Source: Granulicella sp. S156 (GTDB taxonomy: Bacteria; Acidobacteriota; Terriglobia; Terriglobales; Acidobacteriaceae). From it: DNA of 64,000 nt. The stretch's first letter is position 1, and each line of letters begins with the position of its first letter. The position numbers and the translations under genes are program-made. The stretch covers positions 1 to 64,000 of the forward strand of contig NZ_LMUH01000017.1 of NCBI RefSeq assembly GCF_009766105.1, given 5' to 3'. The notes below the pieces were generated by a model. That model made no database searches. It had not been told where the DNA came from and was given only the letters and a program-made list of their open reading frames with translations. This document shows positions 35,703 through 44,211 of this stretch, piece by piece.

Positions 35703-36481
35703 GCGACCATCACCTCCGTTCCGTGGTTCACGCGCGAGTTTAAAAGATCGGGAAGAACTTCAGCGCACTCTGCGGGAAGAATACGCACCCGTTTGACACC
35801 ATGCGTTAACGCTTCCTTACAAGCGTTAAGTTTAGGCAACATGCCGCCGGAGACGACAGCCTGTTTTTCGAGCGCCGGAATCTCTTTGAGTGAAAGCCAG
35901 CGCAGAACGTTGCCATCTGCTCCTTTGACGCCTGGTACGTCGGTAAGGAAGACGAGTGCGTCAGCCTTTGTGGCGATGGCGCACGCCGCTGCCATCTCGT
36001 CGGCGTTGATGTTGTAGTACTCGCCGTCGAAACCAAGCGCTATAGATGAGATGACAGGAACGGCACCCATGGTCCAGATGGCGTCGAGCCATTTGGGGTC
36101 GGTAGAGGCAATCTCGCCCACAAAGCCGAGGTCCGGCTTGGTCTTTTTCTTGCGCGCGCGAAAGACATGGCCGTCGCCGCCGGTCAGGCCGACTGCCGAC
36201 TGGCCGCACTGGTCAAGGGCCGCGACGAGTGACTTGTTTACGCGGCCGCCGAGTACCATCAGCGCGGCGTCGCGAGTCTCTGCATCGGTGATACGCAGGC
36301 CGGCGACGAACTCGCTCTTCTTACCCATCTGTGTGAGCAGCTTGGTGAGCTGCACACCGCCTCCGTGGACGAGCGCGACCTGGTGGCCGTCCGTTGCGAG
36401 GTTCGCAACGGCCTTAGCGCAGCTTTGCAGCAGCTCAGGTTTCTCAAGCGCTGCGCCGCCGAGCTTGACGACGAATTTCAT
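35699..36481 (-). CDS. argB: Acetylglutamate kinase
   Basis: Phosphorylates N-acetylglutamate with ATP; an amino acid kinase family member. 260 residues, starting MKFVVKLGGAALEKPELL with the Lys-Gly-Gly nucleotide-binding signature. VALVHGGGVQLTKLL and GLRITDAETRDAAL form the substrate site, and NINADEMAAACAIA matches the family. The ATG at 36481 is preceded by GAAGGGG; an upstream in-frame start at 36526 overlaps argC and is less likely. It overlaps argD by 4 nt. Confidence 0.94.
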   Translation of the reverse strand: MKFVVKLGGAALEKPELLQSCAKAVANLATDGHQVALVHGGGVQLTKLLTQMGKKSEFVAGLRITDAETRDAALMVLGGRVNKSLVAALDQCGQSAVGLTGGDGHVFRARKKKTKPDLGFVGEIASTDPKWLDAIWTMGAVPVISSIALGFDGEYYNINADEMAAACAIATKADALVFLTDVPGVKGADGNVLRWLSLKEIPALEKQAVVSGGMLPKLNACKEALTHGVKRVRILPAECAEVLPDLLNSRVNHGTEVMVA

Positions 36482-36503
36482 AGAAGCCCCTTCATCCAAT
36501 TCT

Positions 36504-37580
36504 TCATAAAAGACCTTCCGACTCATGCCATCCGGCCATAAGGTTCATGTTCTGCACGGCTTGTGAGGCCGCGCCTTTCAATAGGTTATCCAGACAGGAG
36601 ATGACGATGAGACGCCGTCCGTCGGGTGCAAGTTGAAATCCAAGATCGCAGAAGTTATTGCGAACCACATGTTGGATCTGCGGCAGCATCGGCGAGCGGC
36701 GAACGCGGACCATCGGGCTGCTGATGTAGAACTCGTCGAAGCAGTCCTGAATGCGTTTGATGCTGCCCACTTCATTCAGGCGCACATAGATTGTGGACAG
36801 GATGCCGCGCGGGATCGGGAGCAGATGTGGCGTGAACTGAATCTGATCGTTCGTCAGGTCGAGCTGCTCCAGCATCTCTCCCATGTGGCGATGTCCAAAG
36901 ACGGCGTAAGCCGAGAGGTTGTCCGCGGCATACATGAACTGGTTTGTCGCGGTCGGTCCTTTGCCCGCGCCGCTGACGCCGGACTTCGAGTCGCACACGA
37001 TGCCGTAGTCGAGATCGACGAGGTTCGCCCGCAGCAGGGGAGCCAGCGCGAGGATGATCGAGGTCGCATAGCAGCCGGGGTTCGCGACCAGGCGGGCGTC
37101 TGCGATCGCAGGGCCGTGCAGCTCCGGTGAGCCGTAGATAGCCTCAGCCTGCAGCAATGCTGCGGTGGCGGGGTCGGAGTCTTCAAGCTTGTAGATGGCG
37201 CGGTTGCTTGACTCCTGCAAACGCCATGCGGCGCTGAGGTCGACGACCTTGATGCCGTGCGCGAGCGCGATAGGCGCCCACTCCCGCGCCTGTTCGTGCG
37301 GTGTGGCGAGGAAGAGCAGCTCGATACCTTCGCGCTGCAACTGGTCCCAGTCGAAAGGGGAGACGCTGAGGTTATCGGCGTTCAGCAGACTGGAGAGCTG
37401 CGGATGCAGGCTGGTCAACGCGACAGACAATCCCCCTGCTTCGTCCATGCGTCCGAGGAAGAGCGGGGGAGTGACGAGCAGACGAGGATGGGTGAGCAGC
37501 AGACGCGCGAGTTCGCCGCCGGCATATCCGCTGACGCCGGCCACCGCCGTGCGCAGCGTGTTGGCAATTTGCTTAGGCAA
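36504..37580 (-). CDS. argC: N-acetyl-gamma-glutamyl-phosphate reductase
   Basis: NADPH-dependent reduction of N-acetylglutamyl phosphate to the semialdehyde. 358 residues. The N-terminal Rossmann motif AVAGVSGYAGGELARLL (about 12-28) binds NADP, and the catalytic Cys lies in LVANPGCYATSIIL; a GSPELHGP-type loop and HRHMGEMLEQL are conserved. It is second in the operon, overlapping argR by 8 nt. Confidence 0.95.
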   Translation of the reverse strand: MPKQIANTLRTAVAGVSGYAGGELARLLLTHPRLLVTPPLFLGRMDEAGGLSVALTSLHPQLSSLLNADNLSVSPFDWDQLQREGIELLFLATPHEQAREWAPIALAHGIKVVDLSAAWRLQESSNRAIYKLEDSDPATAALLQAEAIYGSPELHGPAIADARLVANPGCYATSIILALAPLLRANLVDLDYGIVCDSKSGVSGAGKGPTATNQFMYAADNLSAYAVFGHRHMGEMLEQLDLTNDQIQFTPHLLPIPRGILSTIYVRLNEVGSIKRIQDCFDEFYISSPMVRVRRSPMLPQIQHVVRNNFCDLGFQLAPDGRRLIVISCLDNLLKGAASQAVQNMNLMAGWHESEGLL

Positions 37581-38013
37581 TGTACGCCTCGATTCGGTTT
37601 TTCAAGATCTCTGCCTTACGAGCATCGGCGCAGATGATCAATACAGTGTTATCGCCGGCGATGGTCCCGACAACTTCGTCCCACTCTTCATAGTCCATCC
37701 CCGCGGCCACAGGCTGCGCGCCGCCAGTCGTCGTAAGGACGACCAGCAGGTTTTGCGCCTGGCGAACTTCGAGGCCGAAGTTCTGCAGAACGTCTCCCAG
37801 CATGGGAAGGTCGTCATCCTCGTCCCCGCCGTTATTGGGCAGAGCGTAGCCGCTGGGCCCCTTCATCAGCTTCATCTCGCGGATGTCGCGCGACAATGTC
37901 GCCTGCGTTACATGAATGCCTTTGCCGGCCAGTTTGCGCCGCAGCTCATCCTGGTTGGTGACAGAGGTCTTCACCAGGAGGTCTTTGATCGCGCTGTGCC
38001 GTTGGTTTTTCAT
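37573..38013 (-). CDS. argR: Arginine repressor
   Basis: ArgR hexamers bind ARG boxes when arginine is present. 146 residues: an N-terminal winged helix (MKNQRHSAIKDLLVKTSVTNQDEL then GIHVTQATLSRDIREM, the recognition helix) and a C-terminal oligomerisation/arginine domain with GTIAGDNTVLIICADARKAEIL. ATG at 38013 is chosen for GAAGG 8 nt upstream; the frame continues upstream to 38097 without similarity. A long acidic linker (GGDEDDDLPM) joins the domains. It is the first gene of the operon it presumably represses, about 90 nt downstream of two ARG-box-like sites. Confidence 0.93.
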   Translation of the reverse strand: MKNQRHSAIKDLLVKTSVTNQDELRRKLAGKGIHVTQATLSRDIREMKLMKGPSGYALPNNGGDEDDDLPMLGDVLQNFGLEVRQAQNLLVVLTTTGGAQPVAAGMDYEEWDEVVGTIAGDNTVLIICADARKAEILKNRIEAYIA

Positions 38014-38082
38014 GCAATATGCCTTCTTTTCCGCCGAATTTTTAAGCAGAGAAATGCGTGACCGGAAATCCGCCACGCACAC

Positions 38083-38117
38083 TGCATAAAAATCCAAACA
38101 CTATGTATAAATATACA
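38083..38117. promoter_or_regulatory. Two ARG-box-like operators, 21 bp apart, between argR and gltB
   Basis: Box 1 is TGCATAAAAATCCA (38083-38096); box 2 is TGTATAAATATACA (38104-38117), the centre of a 20-bp palindrome (38101-38120). Both resemble the ARG-box consensus (TGAATAATTATTCA-like). Their 21-bp spacing equals the E. coli arrangement of two 18-bp boxes separated by 3 bp. The site lies ~90 nt from the argR start and ~100 nt from the gltB start, so it could control both. The consensus and spacing are known facts; function here is inferred. Confidence 0.7.
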
Positions 38118-38215
38118 TAGGTCTCGCGTCAAGGCGCTACCCCGCGACGCACAAAATTACTTGTGGAGAAACTTCCAAACTTTCCTCTGGTGAGTTTACG
38201 GACGTATATTGAACT

Positions 38216-41200
38216 ATGGCCTTAGTCTTTTCAGAACGACAAGGGCGTGCTCCCAGCGAGCGCGTCCAAGAAGAGCAGTCTCCGCAAAGCTCCACCAGCA
38301 TGGTGGCAAGCTCGCTGATTGATGCTCGTTTCGACCACGACTCCTGCGGTGTTGGCTTTGTTGCCTCTGCTCTTGGCAAGGCGGACCACAAGATTTTGCA
38401 GGACGCCCTGACTGCCTTGTCGCGCCTGGCGCATCGTGGCGCGGTGGCTGCAGATGGCGCAAGCAGTGATGGTATTGGACTTATGTCCGGCGTGCCGCGC
38501 GAGCTTTTGTTGAGTGCGACCGGCGTTGAGTTGAATGACTCCGCTCTGCTGGGTGTCGGCATGCTGTTCCTCCCGCCGGAAGAGACGCGGGCTGAGTCTG
38601 TCATCGAGAGCTGCCTGGCCTCGCAGGGCCTGGGCATATTGGCCTGGCGCGATGTTCCAACGCGTCCTGAAGTGCTGGGCGCGATCGCCCTGAGCACCAT
38701 GCCGAAGATCCGTCAGGTGCTGGTTGCCGACGTTACAAGAGATGCGGACGCCGATCCCATGGAGCGCAGGCTCTATCTGGCACGCAAGCAGTTTGAGCGT
38801 GCCGTCGAACTGAACGAAGTGACCGGCTATGTCTGTTCGCTCTCCTCTACGACGCTGGTCTACAAGGCCATGTGCATGGGCCTTCTGCTGCCCGAGTTCT
38901 ATCCCGATCTCGCTTCGCCAAAATACATTACGAACTTTGCTGTTTTTCATCAGCGTTATGCGACGAACACGCTGCCTACATGGCATCGTGCGCAACCCGG
39001 CCGCAAGCTGGGACACAACGGCGAGATCAATACCGTATGGGGCAACCGCGCCCGCATGGATGCCCGCGACTCCACATTGCCGGTAGAGTGCAAGCCGGTA
39101 TTGACCAAGGACGGCACGGATTCCACGTCGCTGGACGAGACGATTGAACTGCTCTCGCAGAATGGACGCACCATCGCCGAGAGCGTGCGCATGTTGCTGC
39201 CGCCGGCGATCGTGAAGCGCGTGCATCCGTTCCTGAAGTACCACAATGATTGCGCCGAGCCGTGGGACGGACCAGCTGCGATCTCTTTCAGCGATGGCGT
39301 CGTCGTAGGCGCTGCGCTGGATCGCAATGGTCTGCGGCCTTGTCGATACGCAATCACGAGCGATGGGCTGTTGGTAGCGGGAAGTGAGGCTGGTCTGGTC
39401 GATCTCGATCCGGGGACGATCATCGAGAGCGGACGCCTTGGACCGGGCGAGATGATTGCCGTTGATATGGCGGAGCACAAGATTTACCACAACGAAGAGA
39501 TGCTGGACGCGTTCGACGCCAAGGCGACTTACGCCCTACTGGTAGAAGACACGCCGCTCGAGCCGATCGAAGCGCCTGCGATAAGTGCTGATCTGGCCGG
39601 ATTGCAGCGCGGTTTCGGATACACCAAAGAAGACGTCAACATGATCCTGAAGCCCATGGCTGGAACGGGCAAGGATGCCGTGTGGTCCATGGGCGACGAC
39701 ACGCCGCTGGCCTTCCTGGCACGCTCGCCGCGGCCGCTCTACGCGTTCTTCCGGCAGCGGTTTGCGCAGGTCACCAACCCTGCGATCGATCCTCTGCGCG
39801 AGGCGATCGTCGTCTCGCTGCACACTCGTCTCGGCCCCTGGCCGCACATGCTGGATAAGAACGCGCCGCTGCCGGGCATCTCGCTCAGCACGCCTTTCCT
39901 GTCGTTAGGCCAGGTTGCCGCCCTGCGTGCGGGCCAATATCCGCACCCTGAAGCTCTGCGGCTCAAAGAGCTCGCGTGCCTGTACTCTCCGGAGATCACT
40001 CTGGAGGAGGCGATCACTGACCTCACCGGGCAGGCTGTTGATCTTGTGCGTTCCGGGGCGAAGCTTCTTCTTCTGACCGACCGTGGCTCCAGCGCCAGCG
40101 CACTTCCCATTCCAATGGCGATGGCTACCGGCGCAGTGAACGAGGCGCTCGTCGTCGCTGGCCTGCGCACACTCTGCGGACTGGCGGTGGAGGCAGGGGA
40201 CTGCCGAGACATCCATCACGCCGCGGTGCTGATCGGCTATGGCGCGGGCGTGGTCTGCCCGTGGCTGGCGCTTGAAACGGCGAAGAGCCTGCAGCCTGAA
40301 GGCGTCGACGGCGAAAAGATGATGCTGAAGGCGCTGGATGCGGGCCTTGCCAAGGTGATGTCCAAGATGGGCATCTCGGTGGTGGATAGCTACCGCAGCG
40401 CGCATCTATTCGACATCCTCGGATTGCACTTAAGCGTGGTCAATAGCTGCTTCCCCGGAACCCCTGCGCCGCTGTCGGGCATCGGTTTTGCTGAGCTGGA
40501 TCGCCGCCTGCGTCTGACCTGGCTGCCTGCTGCGGAAGCGGCACCGGCTGCCGACCTGCCTGACTTTGGCTGGGTGCGCTTTCGCAAGGCCGATTCGGCC
40601 GAGCCGCACATGTGGCAGCCGCCTAACGTTAAGGCCCTGCAGACCGTTGTGGGCAGCGCTCGCGGCGTTGCGGCCAGCACTGATCCGGCCGGCGCGTTCG
40701 CGATCTTTAGCCGCAATGTGGACTCCGCCGAGGCAGCTACGCTGCGCGACCTGCTGGAGATTCGTCCCGCTGGGGCGGAGCTTACGCTCGACGAAGTCGA
40801 AGCTCCTGAGAGCCTCTGCAAACGCTTCATCGCAAGCGCCATGTCGCTAGGCTCGCTGAGCCCGGAGGCCCACCAGACCATCACCCAGGCGATGAACTCG
40901 CTGGGCGCTCGCTCGAATACGGGCGAGGGCGGGGAAGATCCCGCTGTCTATCGGCCGGCAGGAGCCGCTCCGCTCGGTGGCCCCGATGGCGGCGGCGCGA
41001 TGCAGGCTGCTTCTTCCAATCACGGTGGCGGCGCAGCGGTCGCGGAGCTGGTAGCTGCTCCCGCCGTCCACGGCTCGCTGAACAACAAGATCAAACAGAT
41101 CGCCTCCGGACGCTTTGGCGTTACGGCGGAGTATCTCGCGCACGCCGAAGAGATCGAGATCAAGGTGGCTCAGGGAGCCAAGCCCGGTGAGGGCGGACAG

Positions 41201-42763
41201 CTTCCAGGACACAAGGTCTCCGGGCTGATCGCACGGTTGCGTCACGCGCAGCCGGGAGTTTCGCTCATCTCGCCTCCACCGCATCACGACATCTACTCCA
41301 TCGAAGACCTCGCGCAGCTTATCTATGATTTGAAGCGCGTTAGTCCGAAGGCTGCGGTCGGCGTCAAGCTGGTCTCGAGCTGTGGTGTGGGTACGGTGGC
41401 TGCGGGTGTTGCAAAGGCCTACGCGGACTACATCGTGATCGCCGGAAACACCGGCGGAACAGGTGCGGCGGCGTTGTCGAGCATCAAGTACGCGGGCAAT
41501 CCGTGGGAGCTTGGGCTCGCCGAGGCGCAACAGTTGCTGCGCGCCAACGGCATGCGCGACCGCGTTCGCCTGCGCACCGATGGCGGCATCACCACGGCCC
41601 GCGATGTGCTGGTGGCGGCGTTGCTGGGGGCGGATGAGTACGCGTTCGGTACAGCTGTGCTGGTTGCACTGGGTTGCGATATGGCACGGCAGTGCCATCT
41701 GAACACCTGTCCTACGGGCATCGCGACGCAGAAGCCCGAGTTGCGCGCGAAGTTCCGCGGCAAGCCGGAGCACGTCGTTCAGTTCTTCCGCCAGCTCTCT
41801 GCGGACCTGCAGCGCCTGCTCGCGAAGTTCGGCCTGCCGAGCCTCGAAGCCGCCATTGGTCGCGTCGATCTGCTGGAGCAGGTACGGTTCGACGGCAACC
41901 TCGATCTCACGCCGATGCTCTCTACCGTAGGCGAAGGCCCCACGCGCTGGACGGGCGTACGCAATGTGCGGCCCGGCGAGGACCATCCTCTGGATGAGCC
42001 CTGGACGGCTCCCGCGATTGCAGCTGCAAGGGAGGGCAAGCCCTATTCGGTGAGCGCGACCATCTGCAATGAGCATCGTGCGGTTGGTGCAAGGCTTGCG
42101 GGTGAGCTGGCAGTCCTGCGGGCCAAAGGCGAACTCGACGAGGCGGACGTGACCTTTGAACTCGAAGGCACCGCAGGGCAGTCGTTCGGAGCGTTTGCTG
42201 CGACTGGCATGAAGCTCGTGCTCACAGGGCAGGCAAACGACTTCGTCGGCAAGGGACTCTCGGGTGGCGAGCTAGTGATGCGCGCCGTTGGCCGCGCCGC
42301 CGAACGCAGCGACGAGCACGTGTTGCTGGGCAACGTCGCACTCTACGGCGCCACAGCGGGCAAGCTGCTGGCTGCGGGCCGTGCGGGCGAGCGTTTTGCC
42401 GTGCGCAACTCCGGCGTGACGGCCGTCATCGAAGGCGTGGGTGACCATGCCTGCGAGTACATGACCGGCGGGCAGGTAGTGGTCCTCGGCGGAGTTGGCA
42501 TTAACTTTGGCGCGGGCATGACCGGCGGCACGGCGTGGGTACTGGACGACGCGCAGACCATGATTAGCGACGTTCGCTATCACACGGAGTTCCTCGAAGC
42601 GCAGGAGTTCGGCCAGACCGAACCGGCGCAACAGGCCGCTCTGCGGACGCTGATCGAAGAGCATGTACAGCGTACGAAGAGCGTTCTGGGAGCGCGGCTG
42701 CTGCAGGATTGGGCAACAGCTTCCGCAAACTTCGTACTCTTTACCCCCAAGCCCCAGGCTTAA
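38216..42763 (+). CDS. gltB: Glutamate synthase large subunit
   Basis: Makes two glutamate from glutamine and 2-oxoglutarate, using electrons from NADPH or ferredoxin. 1515 residues with the standard order: class II glutaminase domain (catalytic Cys44 in HDSCGVGF after a short propeptide), a central linker, the FMN synthase domain (about 830-1210, with GEGGEDPAVYR) including the 3Fe-4S cysteines in CDMARQCHLNTCPTGIAT, and a C-terminal GxGxG beta-helix. No gltD follows. The start codon at 38216 lacks a clear ribosome site, and an ATG at 38300 is an alternative. It diverges from argR. Confidence 0.95.
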   Translation: MALVFSERQGRAPSERVQEEQSPQSSTSMVASSLIDARFDHDSCGVGFVASALGKADHKILQDALTALSRLAHRGAVAADGASSDGIGLMSGVPRELLLSATGVELNDSALLGVGMLFLPPEETRAESVIESCLASQGLGILAWRDVPTRPEVLGAIALSTMPKIRQVLVADVTRDADADPMERRLYLARKQFERAVELNEVTGYVCSLSSTTLVYKAMCMGLLLPEFYPDLASPKYITNFAVFHQRYATNTLPTWHRAQPGRKLGHNGEINTVWGNRARMDARDSTLPVECKPVLTKDGTDSTSLDETIELLSQNGRTIAESVRMLLPPAIVKRVHPFLKYHNDCAEPWDGPAAISFSDGVVVGAALDRNGLRPCRYAITSDGLLVAGSEAGLVDLDPGTIIESGRLGPGEMIAVDMAEHKIYHNEEMLDAFDAKATYALLVEDTPLEPIEAPAISADLAGLQRGFGYTKEDVNMILKPMAGTGKDAVWSMGDDTPLAFLARSPRPLYAFFRQRFAQVTNPAIDPLREAIVVSLHTRLGPWPHMLDKNAPLPGISLSTPFLSLGQVAALRAGQYPHPEALRLKELACLYSPEITLEEAITDLTGQAVDLVRSGAKLLLLTDRGSSASALPIPMAMATGAVNEALVVAGLRTLCGLAVEAGDCRDIHHAAVLIGYGAGVVCPWLALETAKSLQPEGVDGEKMMLKALDAGLAKVMSKMGISVVDSYRSAHLFDILGLHLSVVNSCFPGTPAPLSGIGFAELDRRLRLTWLPAAEAAPAADLPDFGWVRFRKADSAEPHMWQPPNVKALQTVVGSARGVAASTDPAGAFAIFSRNVDSAEAATLRDLLEIRPAGAELTLDEVEAPESLCKRFIASAMSLGSLSPEAHQTITQAMNSLGARSNTGEGGEDPAVYRPAGAAPLGGPDGGGAMQAASSNHGGGAAVAELVAAPAVHGSLNNKIKQIASGRFGVTAEYLAHAEEIEIKVAQGAKPGEGGQLPGHKVSGLIARLRHAQPGVSLISPPPHHDIYSIEDLAQLIYDLKRVSPKAAVGVKLVSSCGVGTVAAGVAKAYADYIVIAGNTGGTGAAALSSIKYAGNPWELGLAEAQQLLRANGMRDRVRLRTDGGITTARDVLVAALLGADEYAFGTAVLVALGCDMARQCHLNTCPTGIATQKPELRAKFRGKPEHVVQFFRQLSADLQRLLAKFGLPSLEAAIGRVDLLEQVRFDGNLDLTPMLSTVGEGPTRWTGVRNVRPGEDHPLDEPWTAPAIAAAREGKPYSVSATICNEHRAVGARLAGELAVLRAKGELDEADVTFELEGTAGQSFGAFAATGMKLVLTGQANDFVGKGLSGGELVMRAVGRAAERSDEHVLLGNVALYGATAGKLLAAGRAGERFAVRNSGVTAVIEGVGDHACEYMTGGQVVVLGGVGINFGAGMTGGTAWVLDDAQTMISDVRYHTEFLEAQEFGQTEPAQQAALRTLIEEHVQRTKSVLGARLLQDWATASANFVLFTPKPQA

Positions 42764-42773
42764 AGCAACAACT

Positions 42774-42860
42774 TTTAACGCAGAGGGCGCGGAGGTTTCG
42801 CGGTGGTCGCAACGGTATCCGTGGCGGCCTCCGCGAGACCTCCGCGCCCTCTGCGTTAAA
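42774..42860. repeat. Palindrome of three tandem 9-mers, copy 3
   Basis: Arms 42774-42810 and 42824-42860 (37 nt) pair at 34 positions. The left arm reads ACGCAGAGG, GCGCGGAGG and TTTCGCGGTGG. It starts 10 nt after the gltB stop and 77 nt before the next gene, which suits a terminator. Confidence 0.8.
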
Positions 42861-42937
42861 GCTTTTCAGGGTTTCGATGGAACGGTTCGATACCATGGTG
42901 ACGTGCGCGCTTTCTGGCCCGCCGAGAAAGAAGACCC

Positions 42938-44089
42938 ATGTCCGAACCAAAACACGGCTTTGCCACACGCGCCATCCACGATGGACAGCAGCCCGATCCA
43001 CTGACCGGCGCGGTCAACGTACCGATCTACCTGACCTCGACCTATCAGCAGGAGGCGATCGGCAAGAACAAGGGCCACGAGTACGCGCGGCTGACCAATC
43101 CCACGCGCGACGCCCTCGAAGAAAGCCTGTGCTCGCTCGAAGGCGGCACCTCGGCTCACTGTTTTGGCTCGGGTATGGCGGCGATCACGGCGCTCTGCAC
43201 CATGATGAAGTCCGGCGATCACGTCGTCTGTTCGGACAACGTGTACGGCGGTACGTCGAGACTCTTCGACAAGATCCTTGTGCACTATGGCCTGACCTTC
43301 ACCTACGTCGATACCAGCAACGCTGAGAATGTGCGTGCCGCGATCCGTCCTGAGACGAAGCTCGTCCACATAGAAACGCCGACCAATCCAATGATGTCCG
43401 TCACGGACATTCGCGCGGTGGCTGAGATATGCCACGCAAAGGGCGTTGAGTTGAGCGTCGACAATACCTTCCTGTCACCCTATCTGCAGCAGCCCATCGA
43501 GCTGGGTGCGGACATCGTGATGCACTCGACGACGAAGTTTCTCAACGGCCACTCGGACGGACTCGGCGGCGTGTTGGTCTGCACCAAGCCGGAGCATGCG
43601 GAGCGTTTCCGCTTTGTGCAGAAGTGCACCGGCGGAATCCTCTCTCCGTTTGATAGCTACCTGCTGCTGCGCGGCGTGAAGACGCTGGCCGTTCGCATGA
43701 AGCAGCACGACATCAGCGGCCGCGCCGTCGCGGAGTTCCTGGTCAAGAAGCTCGGCGCGGACAAGGTGTTCTATCCCGGCCTCGCGACGCATCCGCAGCA
43801 TGAGTTGGCGAAGCGGCAGCAACGCGGTTTTGGCTCCATGCTGTCCTTCGAACTCGGCTCGCTGGAGAATGCCAATGCCTTTGCGACGCGGCTGAAGCTC
43901 TGCTACCTCGCCGAGTCGCTCGGTGGCGTCGAGACGCTGATATGCCATCCGGCAACGATGACGCATGCGGCGGTAGGTGCGGAGGGGCGTGCGAAGCTCG
44001 GCATCACCGACGGGCTGATGCGGATCTCGGTCGGCATCGAAGAGGTAGAGGACATCATCGCGGATCTGGAGCAGGCACTGGCAGCGTAA
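42938..44089 (+). CDS. Cystathionine gamma-synthase/lyase-like PLP enzyme
   Basis: 383 residues of the Cys/Met metabolism PLP family, which interconverts cysteine, homocysteine and cystathionine. The start GFATRAIHDGQQPDP and YARLTNPTRDALE are family landmarks, and the Schiff-base Lys lies in HSTTKFLNGHSDGLGG (about residue 198). Later THAAVGAEGRAKLGITDGLMRISVG matches the C-terminal domain. Synthase and lyase cannot be separated from sequence. GAGAAAGAAGACCC precedes the ATG. It stands alone between two palindromic terminator-like repeats. Confidence 0.92.
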   Translation: MSEPKHGFATRAIHDGQQPDPLTGAVNVPIYLTSTYQQEAIGKNKGHEYARLTNPTRDALEESLCSLEGGTSAHCFGSGMAAITALCTMMKSGDHVVCSDNVYGGTSRLFDKILVHYGLTFTYVDTSNAENVRAAIRPETKLVHIETPTNPMMSVTDIRAVAEICHAKGVELSVDNTFLSPYLQQPIELGADIVMHSTTKFLNGHSDGLGGVLVCTKPEHAERFRFVQKCTGGILSPFDSYLLLRGVKTLAVRMKQHDISGRAVAEFLVKKLGADKVFYPGLATHPQHELAKRQQRGFGSMLSFELGSLENANAFATRLKLCYLAESLGGVETLICHPATMTHAAVGAEGRAKLGITDGLMRISVGIEEVEDIIADLEQALAA

Positions 44090-44094
44090 AAACT

Positions 44095-44180
44095 TTGACG
44101 CAAAGTACGCAAAGTGAGCCAAGTTTCGCCACGGCTGCCGTGGCGAAACTTGGCTCTTTTCTTTGCGCACTTTGCGTCAA
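44095..44180. terminator. Palindromic repeat between convergent genes, copy 4
   Basis: An inner stem of 19 perfect base pairs (44116-44134 with 44138-44156, loop CTG) is continued by an outer 20-nt stem (44095-44114 with 44161-44180, one mismatch). The left side reads ACGCAAAGT twice in tandem. It sits midway between the PLP enzyme gene and the end of the convergent DUF4139-like gene, so it likely terminates both. Confidence 0.75.
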
Positions 44181-44211
44181 GGCTCTTTGCTCGTAGCTGT
44201 CCAACCGTTCT

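Noticed and set aside
38231-42076. Two long minus-strand open frames inside gltB
   Set aside because: Antisense to a full-length, well-conserved glutamate synthase; Arg- and Gln-rich, no family signature.
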